DNA of 64,000 nt, from contig NZ_CP108032.1 in the NCBI RefSeq assembly GCF_036169555.1, positions 5,580,001 to 5,644,000 on the forward strand, given 5' to 3'. The notes below the pieces were generated by a model. The model was not told where the DNA came from, made no database searches, and saw nothing but the letters and a program-made list of their open reading frames with translations. A program made the translations under genes and the position numbers. This document shows positions 8,152 through 15,955 of the stretch, piece after piece; the stretch's first letter is position 1, and each line of letters opens with the position of its first letter. Source of the stretch: Streptomyces sp. NBC_00306. GTDB lineage: Bacteria; Actinomycetota; Actinomycetes; Streptomycetales; Streptomycetaceae.

Positions 8152-8931
8152 TCACAGGCCGAAGCGACGCTGGAGATCCCCCAGCTGACCGGGGAGACGG
8201 GGGGTGGCCCCCGGTTGACCTGGGGTCCCTCCGCCGTGGCCGCCCGGCACCCCCGCCTGGTGCGGCACCCCACCGGTCGCCGTCTCCGCCATCAGCATCT
8301 CGGTCGACTGGAGCAGCACCGTGCCCGCCCCGATGAACTCGAACTGGTGCTCCTCACCGGAGGCACCGCCGATCCCGGTCATCGCGCGCAGGCCTCCCAT
8401 CACGCCGGTCATATAGCCGTGGTCGTAGTGGTGGCAGGGGGAGGGGCAGTCGGCCCAGCCCACCAGCGCCTGCGGGTCCACCCGGAGCGGAGGCTCCATG
8501 AAGACCACGGGTCCGTTGGACGCGGCGACGAACTTCCCGGTTCCGATCAGCGTCAGGAAGCCCGGCACGATCGACTGCTTCAGTGCCAGCGTCGGCTCGT
8601 AGGCGAGCAGATTGCCGGACCGGATCGTCAGATTGCCGTTGTCCAGGTCGAAGGAGTTCACGTCGAAGGCGCGGTCGGCGAGCAGCATCTTTCCGCTGCC
8701 CTCGGCCACCACCCAGTCGCTCGCGTGCAGCGGCGAGTGGAACGAGGTCCGCATCAGCCGGTCGAGCCGGCCGTGACCGATGCCGTTGAAGTCGATGCGC
8801 CCGTAGTAGGCGATCATCTTCCCCTTCTGCAGGAACCACTGGCTGCCCTTGAGCTCCACGCAGAACGTGTACGCGTTGACGTTGTCGTCGCTCGGCAGCG
8901 TCATCGGGTCGAAAACCACCGGGGTGCTCAC
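8152..8931 (-). CDS. AIM24-family protein, third gene of a tandem set
   Basis: A 259-residue TRAP-like beta-rich protein of the AIM24 family (once called DUF124). It shares the family pattern of short Gly-rich beta repeats (VAEGSGKMLLADRA, TGVMGGLRAMTGIGG, EEHQFEFIGAGTVLLQS). The C-terminal 35 residues are a Gly/Pro/His-rich tail (GVPGGHGGGTPGQPG) absent from the two upstream paralogues. It overlaps the preceding gene by 4 nt (ATGA). The molecular role in bacteria is not established; a eukaryotic relative is mitochondrial. No signal peptide is seen, so a cytosolic protein is expected. Confidence 0.85.
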   Translation of the reverse strand: MSTPVVFDPMTLPSDDNVNAYTFCVELKGSQWFLQKGKMIAYYGRIDFNGIGHGRLDRLMRTSFHSPLHASDWVVAEGSGKMLLADRAFDVNSFDLDNGNLTIRSGNLLAYEPTLALKQSIVPGFLTLIGTGKFVAASNGPVVFMEPPLRVDPQALVGWADCPSPCHHYDHGYMTGVMGGLRAMTGIGGASGEEHQFEFIGAGTVLLQSTEMLMAETATGGVPHQAGVPGGHGGGTPGQPGATPRLPGQLGDLQRRFGL

Positions 8932-9578
8932 AGCTTCTCCTCCGACGCCTGGACGTACACCGCGCCACTGCCGCTCAGTTCCAGCTGGAACGCCTCGCCC
9001 GAGCCGCGCCCCACCATGTCGCGCCAGCCCAGCGCGGTGGAGAGTTTGTTGCGTACGTCGCCGTGGTGAGCCACATACGCCTGCGGGTCCACATGGACCG
9101 CCCGCCCGGGGATGATCGGCAGCTCGATCACGCCGCCGTGCGCCATCACCGCGACGGCGCCGTGGCCCTTGAGCGTCGTGGTGAACAGACCCTGACCGCT
9201 CACCTGGCCGCGGACCATGCCCATGACCCCGCCCTGTGAGCCCATGAACATCGTGCCCTGCTGGAGGGTGCCGTCGAACGCGAGCAGCCGGTCGGCCTCG
9301 ACGTAGAGAGTGTCGCCGGTGAGCTGGATGACCTGGATGTGATGGCCGCCGTGGCCGAACATCACGGTGCCGTTGCCCTCGACCGTCATCAGCGGCGTCG
9401 CCTCGTTGGCCACGCGCCGGCCGATCATCGACATCAGGCCGCCCTGGCCGCCCTGCATGTTCGGCGTGAAGCTGACCTCGCCCCGGTACGCGAGCATCGC
9501 GCCGCGCTGGCTGAACATCTTCTGGCCCGGGGCGACAGTCGCCTCGACCATCTTGGAGTTGATCTCACGGAACGGCAT
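8928..9578 (-). CDS. AIM24-family protein, second gene of a tandem set
   Basis: A 216-residue AIM24-family protein (MPFREINSKMVEATVAPGQKMFSQRGAMLAYRGEVSF). It has the recurrent family blocks GRRVANEATPLMTVEGNGTVMFG, the long central beta segment and the C-terminal GSGEAFQLELSGSGAVYVQAS. The ATG shares one base with the upstream stop (TGATG) and the downstream paralogue overlaps by 4 nt, so all three products are probably made in fixed ratio and may assemble together. No catalytic residues are apparent and no function is assigned. Confidence 0.86.
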   Translation of the reverse strand: MPFREINSKMVEATVAPGQKMFSQRGAMLAYRGEVSFTPNMQGGQGGLMSMIGRRVANEATPLMTVEGNGTVMFGHGGHHIQVIQLTGDTLYVEADRLLAFDGTLQQGTMFMGSQGGVMGMVRGQVSGQGLFTTTLKGHGAVAVMAHGGVIELPIIPGRAVHVDPQAYVAHHGDVRNKLSTALGWRDMVGRGSGEAFQLELSGSGAVYVQASEEKL

Positions 9579-10210
9579 CAGACGTCGCCCCCGATGGTGT
9601 TCCGCTCGCTGGGCTGGACGTAGACGAGTCCGTCGCCCTCGAAGCGGATCTGGAAGGCCTCGCCGCCGCCCTCGCCGAGAAAGGTGCGGAAGGTCACACC
9701 CGACTGGAAGTTCTGCTGGAGGTTGCCCTGGTGGGCGATGTACGCGCCGGGGTCGACCGCGAGCGGGTACTGCGGTGTCACCCGCAGGACCACCGCCGGG
9801 CCGTCCGACATGATCGCGGCCTGGCCGGTGCCCTCGACGGTGGTGGTGAACAGGCCGTTGCCCGTCGCCCCGCCGCGCAGACCGGTGAAGCTGGTCCCGG
9901 TGCGCAGGCCCCCGTCCGTGCAGAGCAGATTGCTCGACTCGACGAAGAGCTTGTCGCCGTGCAGGTTCACGAGGTTGATCTCGGACGCGCGGTCGGCGAA
10001 GTAGCAGGTGCCCTGGCCCCTCACCTCCATCACGACCATCTGTTCGCCGGTGAGGCGGCGGGTGACCATCCCGCGTATGCCCTCACCGCCGCCGGACATC
10101 TTCTTGAACGCCATCTGGCCGTCGTAGGCGACCATCGAGCCGTTCTTCGCTTTGACGGCGTCGCCGGTCATGTCGACCGCGAGCACTTTGCTCCCTTGGA
10201 GCCGGAACAT
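9578..10210 (-). CDS. AIM24-family protein, first gene of a tandem set
   Basis: A 210-residue AIM24-family protein starting MFRLQGSKVLAVDMTGDAV; a GTG two codons upstream (10216) is an alternative and neither has a clear Shine-Dalgarno. It contains the same repeat blocks as its paralogues (GMVTRRLTGEQMVVMEVRGQGTCYFAD; GGGEAFQIRFEGDGLVYVQPSE). It heads the three-gene operon; the promoter must lie in the 175-bp spacer shared with the divergent DUF3817 gene. Three tandem AIM24 genes are common in Streptomyces, but the function is unknown. Confidence 0.86.
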   Translation of the reverse strand: MFRLQGSKVLAVDMTGDAVKAKNGSMVAYDGQMAFKKMSGGGEGIRGMVTRRLTGEQMVVMEVRGQGTCYFADRASEINLVNLHGDKLFVESSNLLCTDGGLRTGTSFTGLRGGATGNGLFTTTVEGTGQAAIMSDGPAVVLRVTPQYPLAVDPGAYIAHQGNLQQNFQSGVTFRTFLGEGGGEAFQIRFEGDGLVYVQPSERNTIGGDV

Positions 10211-10385
10211 TGCCACGGAGCGACGTTAACCGGACGTGGGCTGGACGAACAGGGCCCGAGGGAAGATCCCGGACTCCTGGACGGACCCCCGGACAAAGCC
10301 TTGGCAAAGTGAGCTGCCACAATGGTGCAGCGCTTGTGAGCGCGTTCACAAGATCACTGCCGCCCCTCCCATCGAAGGTGCCCCC

Positions 10386-10730
10386 GTGGACATCAAGACC
10401 GCCTCGTCACTCCACCGTCTCCGCCTGGTCTCCGCGCCGGAGGCCATCTCCTTCCTCCTGCTGCTCGTCTGCTCTGTTCTCAAGCGCACGACGGAGTTCA
10501 ACGCGGTCCCGGTCATGGGCGCGATCCACGGTGTGCTCTTCATCCTCTACGTGCTCTTCTGGCTGGACGCCTGGAACCGCACCAAGTGGGACCTGAAGAC
10601 GGCGGCCCTCTACTTCGTCCTCTCCGTATTGCCCTTCGGCGGCTTCTACGCCGAGCGCAAGCTGCGGCGCGCGGCCGACGACGCCGTCATCGCCTCTCGC
10701 GCCCGCCGCGAGGACGGGGTCAGCGCATGA
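10386..10730 (+). CDS. DUF3817 small membrane protein
   Basis: A 114-residue protein with three hydrophobic helices (about 17-32, 42-58 and 72-88) and a basic C-terminal tail. The GTG at 10386 is chosen because GAAGGTG lies 5 bp upstream and the DUF3817 pattern begins here (LHRLRLVSAPEAISFLLL; GAIHGVLFILYVLF). It overlaps the next gene by 4 nt (ATGA). A second DUF3817 protein with the matching IHGVLFIIYVIF helix is encoded at 16589. Function unknown; the family consists of integral membrane proteins. Confidence 0.86.
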   Translation: MDIKTASSLHRLRLVSAPEAISFLLLLVCSVLKRTTEFNAVPVMGAIHGVLFILYVLFWLDAWNRTKWDLKTAALYFVLSVLPFGGFYAERKLRRAADDAVIASRARREDGVSA

Positions 10731-11020
10731 TCGTCGCGTTCTCCGTCACGCCGCTGGGCGTGGGTGAGGACGTCGGGGAGTACGTCGCCGACGCCGTGCG
10801 GGTGGTCCGCGCATCGGGCCTGCCCCACCGCACGGACGCCATGTTCACCTCGGTGGAAGGTGAGTGGGACGAGGTGATGGACGTGGTCAAGCGCGCCGTC
10901 GCCGCCGTCGAGGCCCGTGCGCCGCGCGTCTCCCTGGTCCTCAAGGCCGACATCCGGCCCGGCGTCGAGGACGGTCTCACCTCCAAGGTCGCGACGGTGG
11001 AACGGCATCTGTCCGCCTGA
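10727..11020 (+). CDS. MTH1187/YkoF-like thiamine-binding protein
   Basis: A 97-residue ferredoxin-like alpha/beta protein: MIVAFSVTPLGVGEDVGEYVADAVRVVRASGLPHRTD, then FTSVEGEWDEVMDVV and the closing RVSLVLKADIRPG. These match the MTH1187 family of small thiamine-binding proteins. The ATG overlaps the DUF3817 stop (ATGA), indicating coupling. A strong terminator follows at 11064. Ligand identity is from family knowledge; no thiamine genes are adjacent and no TPP riboswitch is visible upstream. Confidence 0.85.
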   Translation: MIVAFSVTPLGVGEDVGEYVADAVRVVRASGLPHRTDAMFTSVEGEWDEVMDVVKRAVAAVEARAPRVSLVLKADIRPGVEDGLTSKVATVERHLSA

Positions 11021-11063
11021 TCCCCGCCCTCCCTCTCTCTTTGCGTCATCTCTTCTTCGCGTC

Positions 11064-11091
11064 AGCCCCCGGCTCCTAGCCGGGGGCTTTC
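11064..11091 (+). terminator. Intrinsic terminator after the thiamine-binding protein gene
   Basis: A perfect 11-bp inverted repeat (AGCCCCCGGCT at 11064-11074, AGCCGGGGGCT at 11078-11088) with a 3-nt loop is followed by TTTC. Confidence 0.85.
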
Positions 11092-11138
11092 TCGTGCCCG
11101 GGGCGGGTTCCCGTGCGGGTCTCGTGACCGAGGGAGGG

Positions 11139-11190
11139 TTGAGCGACTGCTCAAATCCTTGCTACCTTCCTTTTGAGCGATCGCTCAAAA
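11139..11190 (+). promoter_or_regulatory. Promoter with two TetR-type palindromes
   Basis: TTGAGC-N4-GCTCAA occurs twice: at 11139-11154, and inside a perfect 20-bp palindrome TTTTGAGCGATCGCTCAAAA at 11171-11190. Their centres are 34 bp apart. The first covers a plausible -35 (TTGAGC, 11139-11144); 18 bp on lies TACCTT (11163-11168) as -10, and the second covers the expected transcript start. This matches repression of the following SRPBCC-DUF4166-TetR operon by its own TetR product. Confidence 0.7.
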
Positions 11191-11214
11191 GGGTCGGCGG
11201 TGCGGGGGTTCGGC

Positions 11215-11919
11215 ATGAGGCTGTACATCGAGACGTGCATACGCGTGGAGCTGGAGACGCTCTGGGAGCGCACCCAGGAGCCCGCGCAACACCAGCGGTG
11301 GGACCTGCGCTTCACCGAGATCGACCATCTGCCGCGCCGTCCGGGAGAGCCGCAGCGCTTCCGGTACGCGACCCGCGTCCTGCCCTGGCTGACCGTCGCC
11401 GGCACCGGTGTCTCCGCGGGGGAGCGCCACCGGGCCGGCGACCGCGTCTCCGCACTCCGGTTCGCCTCGCCGCACCCCCTCTCGCTGCTGAAGGAGGGGA
11501 GCGGCTACTGGCGTTACGTCCCGACGGCCGACGGCGTGCGCTTCCTCACCGGCTACGACTACCGCCCGCGCTGGGGCCGGTTGGGCCGCGTCGCGGACCG
11601 CCTCGTCTTCCGTCCGCTCATGGGATGGGCGACCGCCTGGTCCTTCGACCGGCTGCGGCTGTGGTGCGAGCGGGGCATCACCCCCGAACGCGCACTGGTC
11701 CACGCACTCGCCGACCTCGGCGTCCGGGGGCTCGCCGCCGGGATAGCCCTGTCGCTGGACCCCCTCGCGGGAATCGCGGCCGCCGTCATGGCAGTCGTCC
11801 TGCCGCCCTCGCCCAGCACTCCGGCAGCCCGCCGCTGTCTGCGCACCCCGCCGGGACCGGCGGCCGCTCCCGCCCTCCTCGGCTCCCTGGAGCTGACGAA
11901 CACCCTGGAGCACGCATGA
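11215..11919 (+). CDS. SRPBCC-like protein with hydrophobic C-terminal part
   Basis: A 234-residue protein. Residues 1 to about 145 look like a START/SRPBCC ligand-binding domain (MRLYIETCIRVELETLWERTQEPAQHQRWDLRFTEI...GSGYWRYVPTADGVRFLTGYDYRPRWG). A more hydrophobic segment follows (ALADLGVRGLAAGIALSLDPLAGIAAAVMAVVLPP) that could be membrane-associated. The ATG at 11215 has GGGGG 6 bp upstream; an in-frame GTG at 11200 is possible. It is the first gene of a three-gene operon whose genes all overlap by 4 nt, with a DUF4166 protein and a TetR regulator. Ligand unknown. Confidence 0.78.
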   Translation: MRLYIETCIRVELETLWERTQEPAQHQRWDLRFTEIDHLPRRPGEPQRFRYATRVLPWLTVAGTGVSAGERHRAGDRVSALRFASPHPLSLLKEGSGYWRYVPTADGVRFLTGYDYRPRWGRLGRVADRLVFRPLMGWATAWSFDRLRLWCERGITPERALVHALADLGVRGLAAGIALSLDPLAGIAAAVMAVVLPPSPSTPAARRCLRTPPGPAAAPALLGSLELTNTLEHA

Positions 11920-12596
11920 GCTCGATCTTCCGCACCGTCATGGGCGACGACTTCGGCCGGCTCCACCCGCAGCTCCAGCGCCGCTTCTCCGTCGGACTCG
12001 CGTCCGGTGAAGCGTGCGTCGGACGGGGGGTGATGGACCGTATCTGGCACGGCCGCGGCTTCGTCAAACCGTTCCTGTCCCTGGGCGGCAGCCGCAACAT
12101 CCTGGTGCCGCGCACGGGTCGCGGCGTCCCCTTCACCATCGAGAACTTCCCGTACGCCGACAGCTACGGCCGGGAGACCGTCACCTTCGTCCGGACCTTC
12201 GCCCTGCCCGGCGGACCGCGCCGCTTCGACGCGACGATGATCGCCGCCCCGTCGGGCGACCGCATCGTCGACTATCTCGGCACGCACCAGCATCTCGCCA
12301 GCGATCTGCGCCTCTTCGCCGAGCCCGACGGCTCACTGCTCATCCGCTCCGGCGAACACCGCTTCCGCGAGGGGCCGGTGGACCTGCGGGTTCCCGAACT
12401 GATCGGCGGCGACGCGGAAGTGCGCGAGTCCTACGACGACGCCACCGGCCGCTTCCGTATCCGGGTGCGGGTGACCAACCGCCGCTTCGGGCCGCTCTTC
12501 GGCTACGAGGGCTCGTTCACGGCCGAGTACGTCGACGTACGCTCGCACGGGGTGCGCGCCGGGCTGCGCCCGGTACGCGAGGAGATACGGGCGTGA
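11916..12596 (+). CDS. DUF4166-domain protein
   Basis: A 226-residue protein fitting DUF4166: an N-terminal MSSIFRTVMGDDFGRLHPQLQRRFSVG, then RNILVPRTGRGVPFTIENFPY, VTFVRTFALPGGPRRFDATM, and a beta-rich C-terminus. It overlaps the SRPBCC gene upstream (ATGA) and the TetR gene downstream (GTGA). No signal peptide or membrane helix is present. The family has no known activity; pairing with a lipid/polyketide-binding-type SRPBCC protein hints at small-molecule handling, which is inference. Confidence 0.82.
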   Translation: MSSIFRTVMGDDFGRLHPQLQRRFSVGLASGEACVGRGVMDRIWHGRGFVKPFLSLGGSRNILVPRTGRGVPFTIENFPYADSYGRETVTFVRTFALPGGPRRFDATMIAAPSGDRIVDYLGTHQHLASDLRLFAEPDGSLLIRSGEHRFREGPVDLRVPELIGGDAEVRESYDDATGRFRIRVRVTNRRFGPLFGYEGSFTAEYVDVRSHGVRAGLRPVREEIRA

Positions 12597-13225
12597 GCCA
12601 GGAGACCAAGGAGAAGCTGCTGGAGGGCGCGCTGCGCACGCTCACCGAGCAGGGCATCGCCAAGACCTCCGCCCGCTCCATCGCCGCCGCCGCCGGAGTC
12701 AACCAGGCGCTCGTCTTCTACCACTTCGGCTCTGTCGACGACCTGCTCGCCGCGGCCTGCCGTCACGGCGCGGAGCAGCGGGTGTCCCGCTACCGCGAAC
12801 GGCTCGGTGAGATCGGCACGCTGACCGAACTCCTCGTGTTCGGGCGCGAGATGCACGCCGAGGAACGGTCCGGAGGCCATGTCGCGGTCCTCGGCCAGCT
12901 GCTCGCCGGAGCACAGACCCAGCCGCGCCTCGCGCCCGCCACCGCCGCGGGCCTGGAGCTGTGGATCGCCGAGATCGAGAAGGTACTGGTCAGGGTCCTC
13001 GCGGCATCTCCGCTCGGGGAGTTCGCCGACCCGGTGGGCCTCGCGCGCGCGGTCGCCGCGTCGTTCGTGGGTCTCGAACTGTACGAGGGCGTCGACCCGG
13101 GCGGCGCGGAGCGTGCGCTGGCCGCCCTGGAGCAGCTCACGGTCCTGGCGGCCGCCCTCGACGAGCTCGGTCCGGTGGCCCAGCGCGCCGTCCGGCACAA
13201 GCTGCGGCGCTCCACCCGCCGTTGA
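12593..13225 (+). CDS. TetR-family regulator, probable autorepressor of its operon
   Basis: A 210-residue repressor. The N-terminal HTH is at about 20-48 (TSARSIAAAAGVNQALVFYHFGSVDDLL), followed by an all-helical ligand domain. The GTG start lies in a GTGA overlap with the DUF4166 gene, the third coupled junction in the operon. Two identical-core palindromes upstream of the first gene (11139-11190) are the likely operators. The inducer is not predictable; the SRPBCC and DUF4166 products probably deal with it. The gene converges on an ArsR-type gene with 13 bp between stops. Confidence 0.88.
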   Translation: MSQETKEKLLEGALRTLTEQGIAKTSARSIAAAAGVNQALVFYHFGSVDDLLAAACRHGAEQRVSRYRERLGEIGTLTELLVFGREMHAEERSGGHVAVLGQLLAGAQTQPRLAPATAAGLELWIAEIEKVLVRVLAASPLGEFADPVGLARAVAASFVGLELYEGVDPGGAERALAALEQLTVLAAALDELGPVAQRAVRHKLRRSTRR

Positions 13226-13238
13226 GCACGGCCCGGGT

Positions 13239-14228
13239 TCAGGCGCCGGGCTGCGTGGCCGTCAGGGCGATGCCGAGCGGGGTCCGCTCGTAGAGGACCT
13301 GGTGGCCGTAGCGGCGTGAGGTCAGCAGGCCCGCGTCCCGCAGCACCGACAGATGCGCGGAGACGGACGAGGGCGCGAGACCCAGCCGGTGCGCGAGTGC
13401 ACTCGTCCCGGCGGGCTCGTCCAGGGCCACGAGCACGGACGCCCGCTTGGGGCCGAGCAGCCGGGCCAGCGCGTCCGGTGTGCTCGCCGCGGGCTCCGTC
13501 CACAGGGCGCCGATCCCGCGTGCCGGGTAGGCGACGGTCGGCTGCCAGGGCGGTTCGAAGCCGGTCACGACGTCCGGCCAGCAGAAGACGCTGGGCAGCA
13601 GCATCAGTCCCTGGCCGTCGAGATGGCGCACATGGTCCGAGCTCTTCTCCAGCGTCAGCGTGCCGTCCGCCCACCGCAGCCGGGGGTGCAGATCGGCGAA
13701 CAGGCCCTCGATGCCGGTGTCGGCGAGCCGGCGCGAGTGGAAGGCCACATCGGCCTCCAGCAGCGTGCGCAGCCGGGGCCATTCGGGCTCGACCAGGACG
13801 TGCCACGCCTCCTCCAGGCGGTCGGCGAGCTCGTGGACCGCTCGGGCGGGATCGGCGAGCAGCGCCCGGCCCGCGGGCGACTCGGCTGCGCCGGGGGTGC
13901 AGGCCAGCGACCACGCCATGTCCTGGCGGGCGGACTCGGGATCCGCGGCCCGTACGGCGGCGATCTCCTCGCCGAAGGACGCGGCGGGGCCGATGGGCGG
14001 CGGCCCGAGGAAGTCGGGGGCGTGTCCGCGACGGGGCATCAGCAGCCACAGGGCGGAGAGATCGAGCCGTGCGGCGTCCCGCCGGATCCGGGCGAGCCAG
14101 GGCAGGTGGTAGCCGTGCCGGTCGGGGCGCTTGAGGGTGCGTACGGCCTCGTGCGTCTCCCAGAGCGGTGACACGGCGAACCGGATGCGCAGGAGGTCCG
14201 CCTCCCGGAAGTGCATGGCGGACGGCAT
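13239..14228 (-). CDS. ArsR-type regulator with DUF5937-like N-terminal domain
   Basis: A 329-residue protein. The first 240 or so residues form the long N-terminal region (MHFREADLLRIRFAVSPLWETHEAVRTL) seen in Streptomyces DUF5937/ArsR fusions. The C-terminal winged helix is at about 250-315 (RASVLVALDEPAGTSALAHRLGLAPSSVSAHLSVLRDAGLLTSRRYGHQVLYERT). The ATG at 14228 is chosen over 14216 because CAGGAG lies 6 bp upstream. It is divergent from an MFS transporter, with an inverted repeat in the 70-bp spacer, so it likely controls that pump and itself. No Cys metal-binding cluster is evident in the HTH, so it need not be a metal sensor. Confidence 0.87.
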   Translation of the reverse strand: MPSAMHFREADLLRIRFAVSPLWETHEAVRTLKRPDRHGYHLPWLARIRRDAARLDLSALWLLMPRRGHAPDFLGPPPIGPAASFGEEIAAVRAADPESARQDMAWSLACTPGAAESPAGRALLADPARAVHELADRLEEAWHVLVEPEWPRLRTLLEADVAFHSRRLADTGIEGLFADLHPRLRWADGTLTLEKSSDHVRHLDGQGLMLLPSVFCWPDVVTGFEPPWQPTVAYPARGIGALWTEPAASTPDALARLLGPKRASVLVALDEPAGTSALAHRLGLAPSSVSAHLSVLRDAGLLTSRRYGHQVLYERTPLGIALTATQPGA

Positions 14229-14243
14229 GACGGCTCCTGAAGA

Positions 14244-14259
14244 TTCGGCTGCTGCCGAA
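14244..14259. promoter_or_regulatory. Inverted repeat in the ArsR/MFS divergent spacer
   Basis: TTCGGC-TGCT-GCCGAA has perfect 6-bp arms and lies midway between the two divergent start codons (14228 and 14299). It is the right size for an ArsR-type operator. Confidence 0.5.
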
Positions 14260-14298
14260 AGTCTAGGGCCGGGCGCAGAGGGTCGGCAGGCTGCGCCC

Positions 14299-15945
14299 AT
14301 GACTCGTCCCTCTCTCCCGCCGCCCTCCGCAGCCGGCGGCGCGAACGTGCCCGCGGACGCACGGTCCGGCGGTCCCGCGGGTGCCGAAGCCGTCGGCGCG
14401 CGCCCTGCACGTGCGGCAGCCGGCGCTGCGCACCACGTCGATACAGGTCCGGCGACGGTGGAGGCCGGCGGTGCGCGGTCCGTCGGAACGAGCCGCGCGG
14501 CCGATGCGGCGGTCGAGGCGCACCTCGCGACCGCCGCAGCTGTCGGTGCGGACCCTGGCCTCGCGGCCGAGGCGGGTGCGGATCCCGGCCTTGCGGACGA
14601 TGCGGGTGCGGATCTCGGCCTTGCGGACGATGCCGGTGTGGACCCTGGCCTCGCGGAGACAGCAGGTGCGCACCCCGCCGGTGGTGCCCCGCCATCCGTA
14701 CCCGCGCCGCCGGCCACCGGAGCCCCGCACGGCTACGGCGCCGTCTTCCGTGTCCGCGAGTTCCGCGCCGTGTTCGTCGCCCACCTCATGTCCCTGCTCG
14801 GTGTCGTCGTCTGCGAGATCTCCCTCACCGTCCTGATCTACCGGCTCACGGGCTCACCCCTGCTGAGCGCCCTCACCTTCGCGCTCGGCTTCCTGCCGTA
14901 CCTCGTCGGCGGGACGCTGCTCGCCGGCGTCGCCGACAAGTACCCCGCGCGACGGGTGCTCGTGCTGTGCGATCTCGTATGCGCCGGATGCGCCGCGGCG
15001 ATGGTGCTGCCCGTCACGCCCGTCGCCGTCCTGCTCGCCCTCCGCTGCGCCATCGCCGCCGTCTCACCGGTGTTCAACGGGACGCGGACCGCCACCCTCG
15101 CCGACATCCTGGGCGACGGCGACCTCTTCGTCCTCGGCCGGTCGCTGCTGCGGATCGTGTCCCAGAGCGCCGTGCTGACCGGCTTCGGGCTCGGCGGGCT
15201 GCTGCTCGCCGTGGTGCCGCCGCGCGGCGCCCTCGCCGTCACCTGCTGCACCTTTCTCGGTTCCGCGCTCCTGCTCCGGTTCGGTACGAAGCGCCGCCCC
15301 GCCCGGGACGGCGACAGCGGCGCCCTGCTGCGCTCGTCGCTCACCGGAGCACGCCAGGTCTTCGCCGACCGCAGGCTGCGGGTGCTGATGCTGCTGTTCT
15401 GGGTGCCGCCCATGTTCAGCGTCGCGCCGGAGGTCCTCGCCACCCCCTACGCCGACGCCACCGGCATCGGGTCGGCCGGTCTCGGGCTGCTGATGTGCGC
15501 GCTTCCCGCGGGCACGATCGCGGGGGAGCTGTACGCCGGTTCCGCGCTGCGCCCGGGCACCCGCGCCCGTATCGCCCTCCCGCTGGCCGCGGTCTCCCTG
15601 CTGCCGCTCGTCGCGTTCGCGCTGACCCCCGGCCTCGCTCTCGCCCTGCTCGTCCTCGTCGTCGCCGGCGCCACGAACGCGTACACCCTCGGCGTGGACC
15701 GGTGGTTCATCGAGGCGGTGCCCGACGAGCTGCGCGGCCGGGCCATGACCCTGATGACGGCCGGGCTGATGACGATCCAGGGTGTGGGCATGGCTCTCGC
15801 GGGTCTCGCGGCGGAGTTCTACGCGGTCAGCACGGTCGTGACGGGCGCCGGAGTCATCGGCACCGTCTGCTGTCTGCTGCTGGTCGCCGAAGCCCGGCGG
15901 ACCGAAGGGCGAGACGGGGCTGACCGCCATATGACCTGTCGGTAG
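14299..15945 (+). CDS. MFS transporter with repetitive N-terminal extension
   Basis: A 548-residue major facilitator protein. The membrane part begins around residue 148 (YGAVFRVREFRAVFVAHLMSLLGVVVCEISLTVLIYRL) and shows about 12 hydrophobic helices with the loop-2/3 motif GVADKYPARRVLV. It is preceded by roughly 140 Ala/Gly/Asp-rich residues, including four tandem 10-residue units GADPGLAxxA (bases 14545-14664). No in-frame start lies closer to TM1, and there is no good ribosome-binding site, so the ATG at 14299 is the most plausible start but is uncertain. Divergent from the ArsR-type regulator. Substrate unknown; drug or metabolite export is typical. Confidence 0.8.
   Translation: MTRPSLPPPSAAGGANVPADARSGGPAGAEAVGARPARAAAGAAHHVDTGPATVEAGGARSVGTSRAADAAVEAHLATAAAVGADPGLAAEAGADPGLADDAGADLGLADDAGVDPGLAETAGAHPAGGAPPSVPAPPATGAPHGYGAVFRVREFRAVFVAHLMSLLGVVVCEISLTVLIYRLTGSPLLSALTFALGFLPYLVGGTLLAGVADKYPARRVLVLCDLVCAGCAAAMVLPVTPVAVLLALRCAIAAVSPVFNGTRTATLADILGDGDLFVLGRSLLRIVSQSAVLTGFGLGGLLLAVVPPRGALAVTCCTFLGSALLLRFGTKRRPARDGDSGALLRSSLTGARQVFADRRLRVLMLLFWVPPMFSVAPEVLATPYADATGIGSAGLGLLMCALPAGTIAGELYAGSALRPGTRARIALPLAAVSLLPLVAFALTPGLALALLVLVVAGATNAYTLGVDRWFIEAVPDELRGRAMTLMTAGLMTIQGVGMALAGLAAEFYAVSTVVTGAGVIGTVCCLLLVAEARRTEGRDGADRHMTCR
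14545..14664 (+). repeat. Four tandem 30-bp repeats in the MFS N-terminus
   Basis: Four in-frame copies of a 30-bp unit (starting at 14545, 14575, 14605 and 14635) encode GADPGLAAEA, GADPGLADDA, GADLGLADDA and GVDPGLAETA. Copies differ at a few bases, mostly in the last codons, as expected of a diverging minisatellite. Confidence 0.85.
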
Positions 15946-15955
15946 GGTCGGTGCC

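Noticed and set aside
10560..10730. TPP riboswitch for the thiamine-binding protein gene
   Set aside because: The gene overlaps the preceding coding region, leaving no leader, and no thi-box sequence was recognised upstream of the operon.
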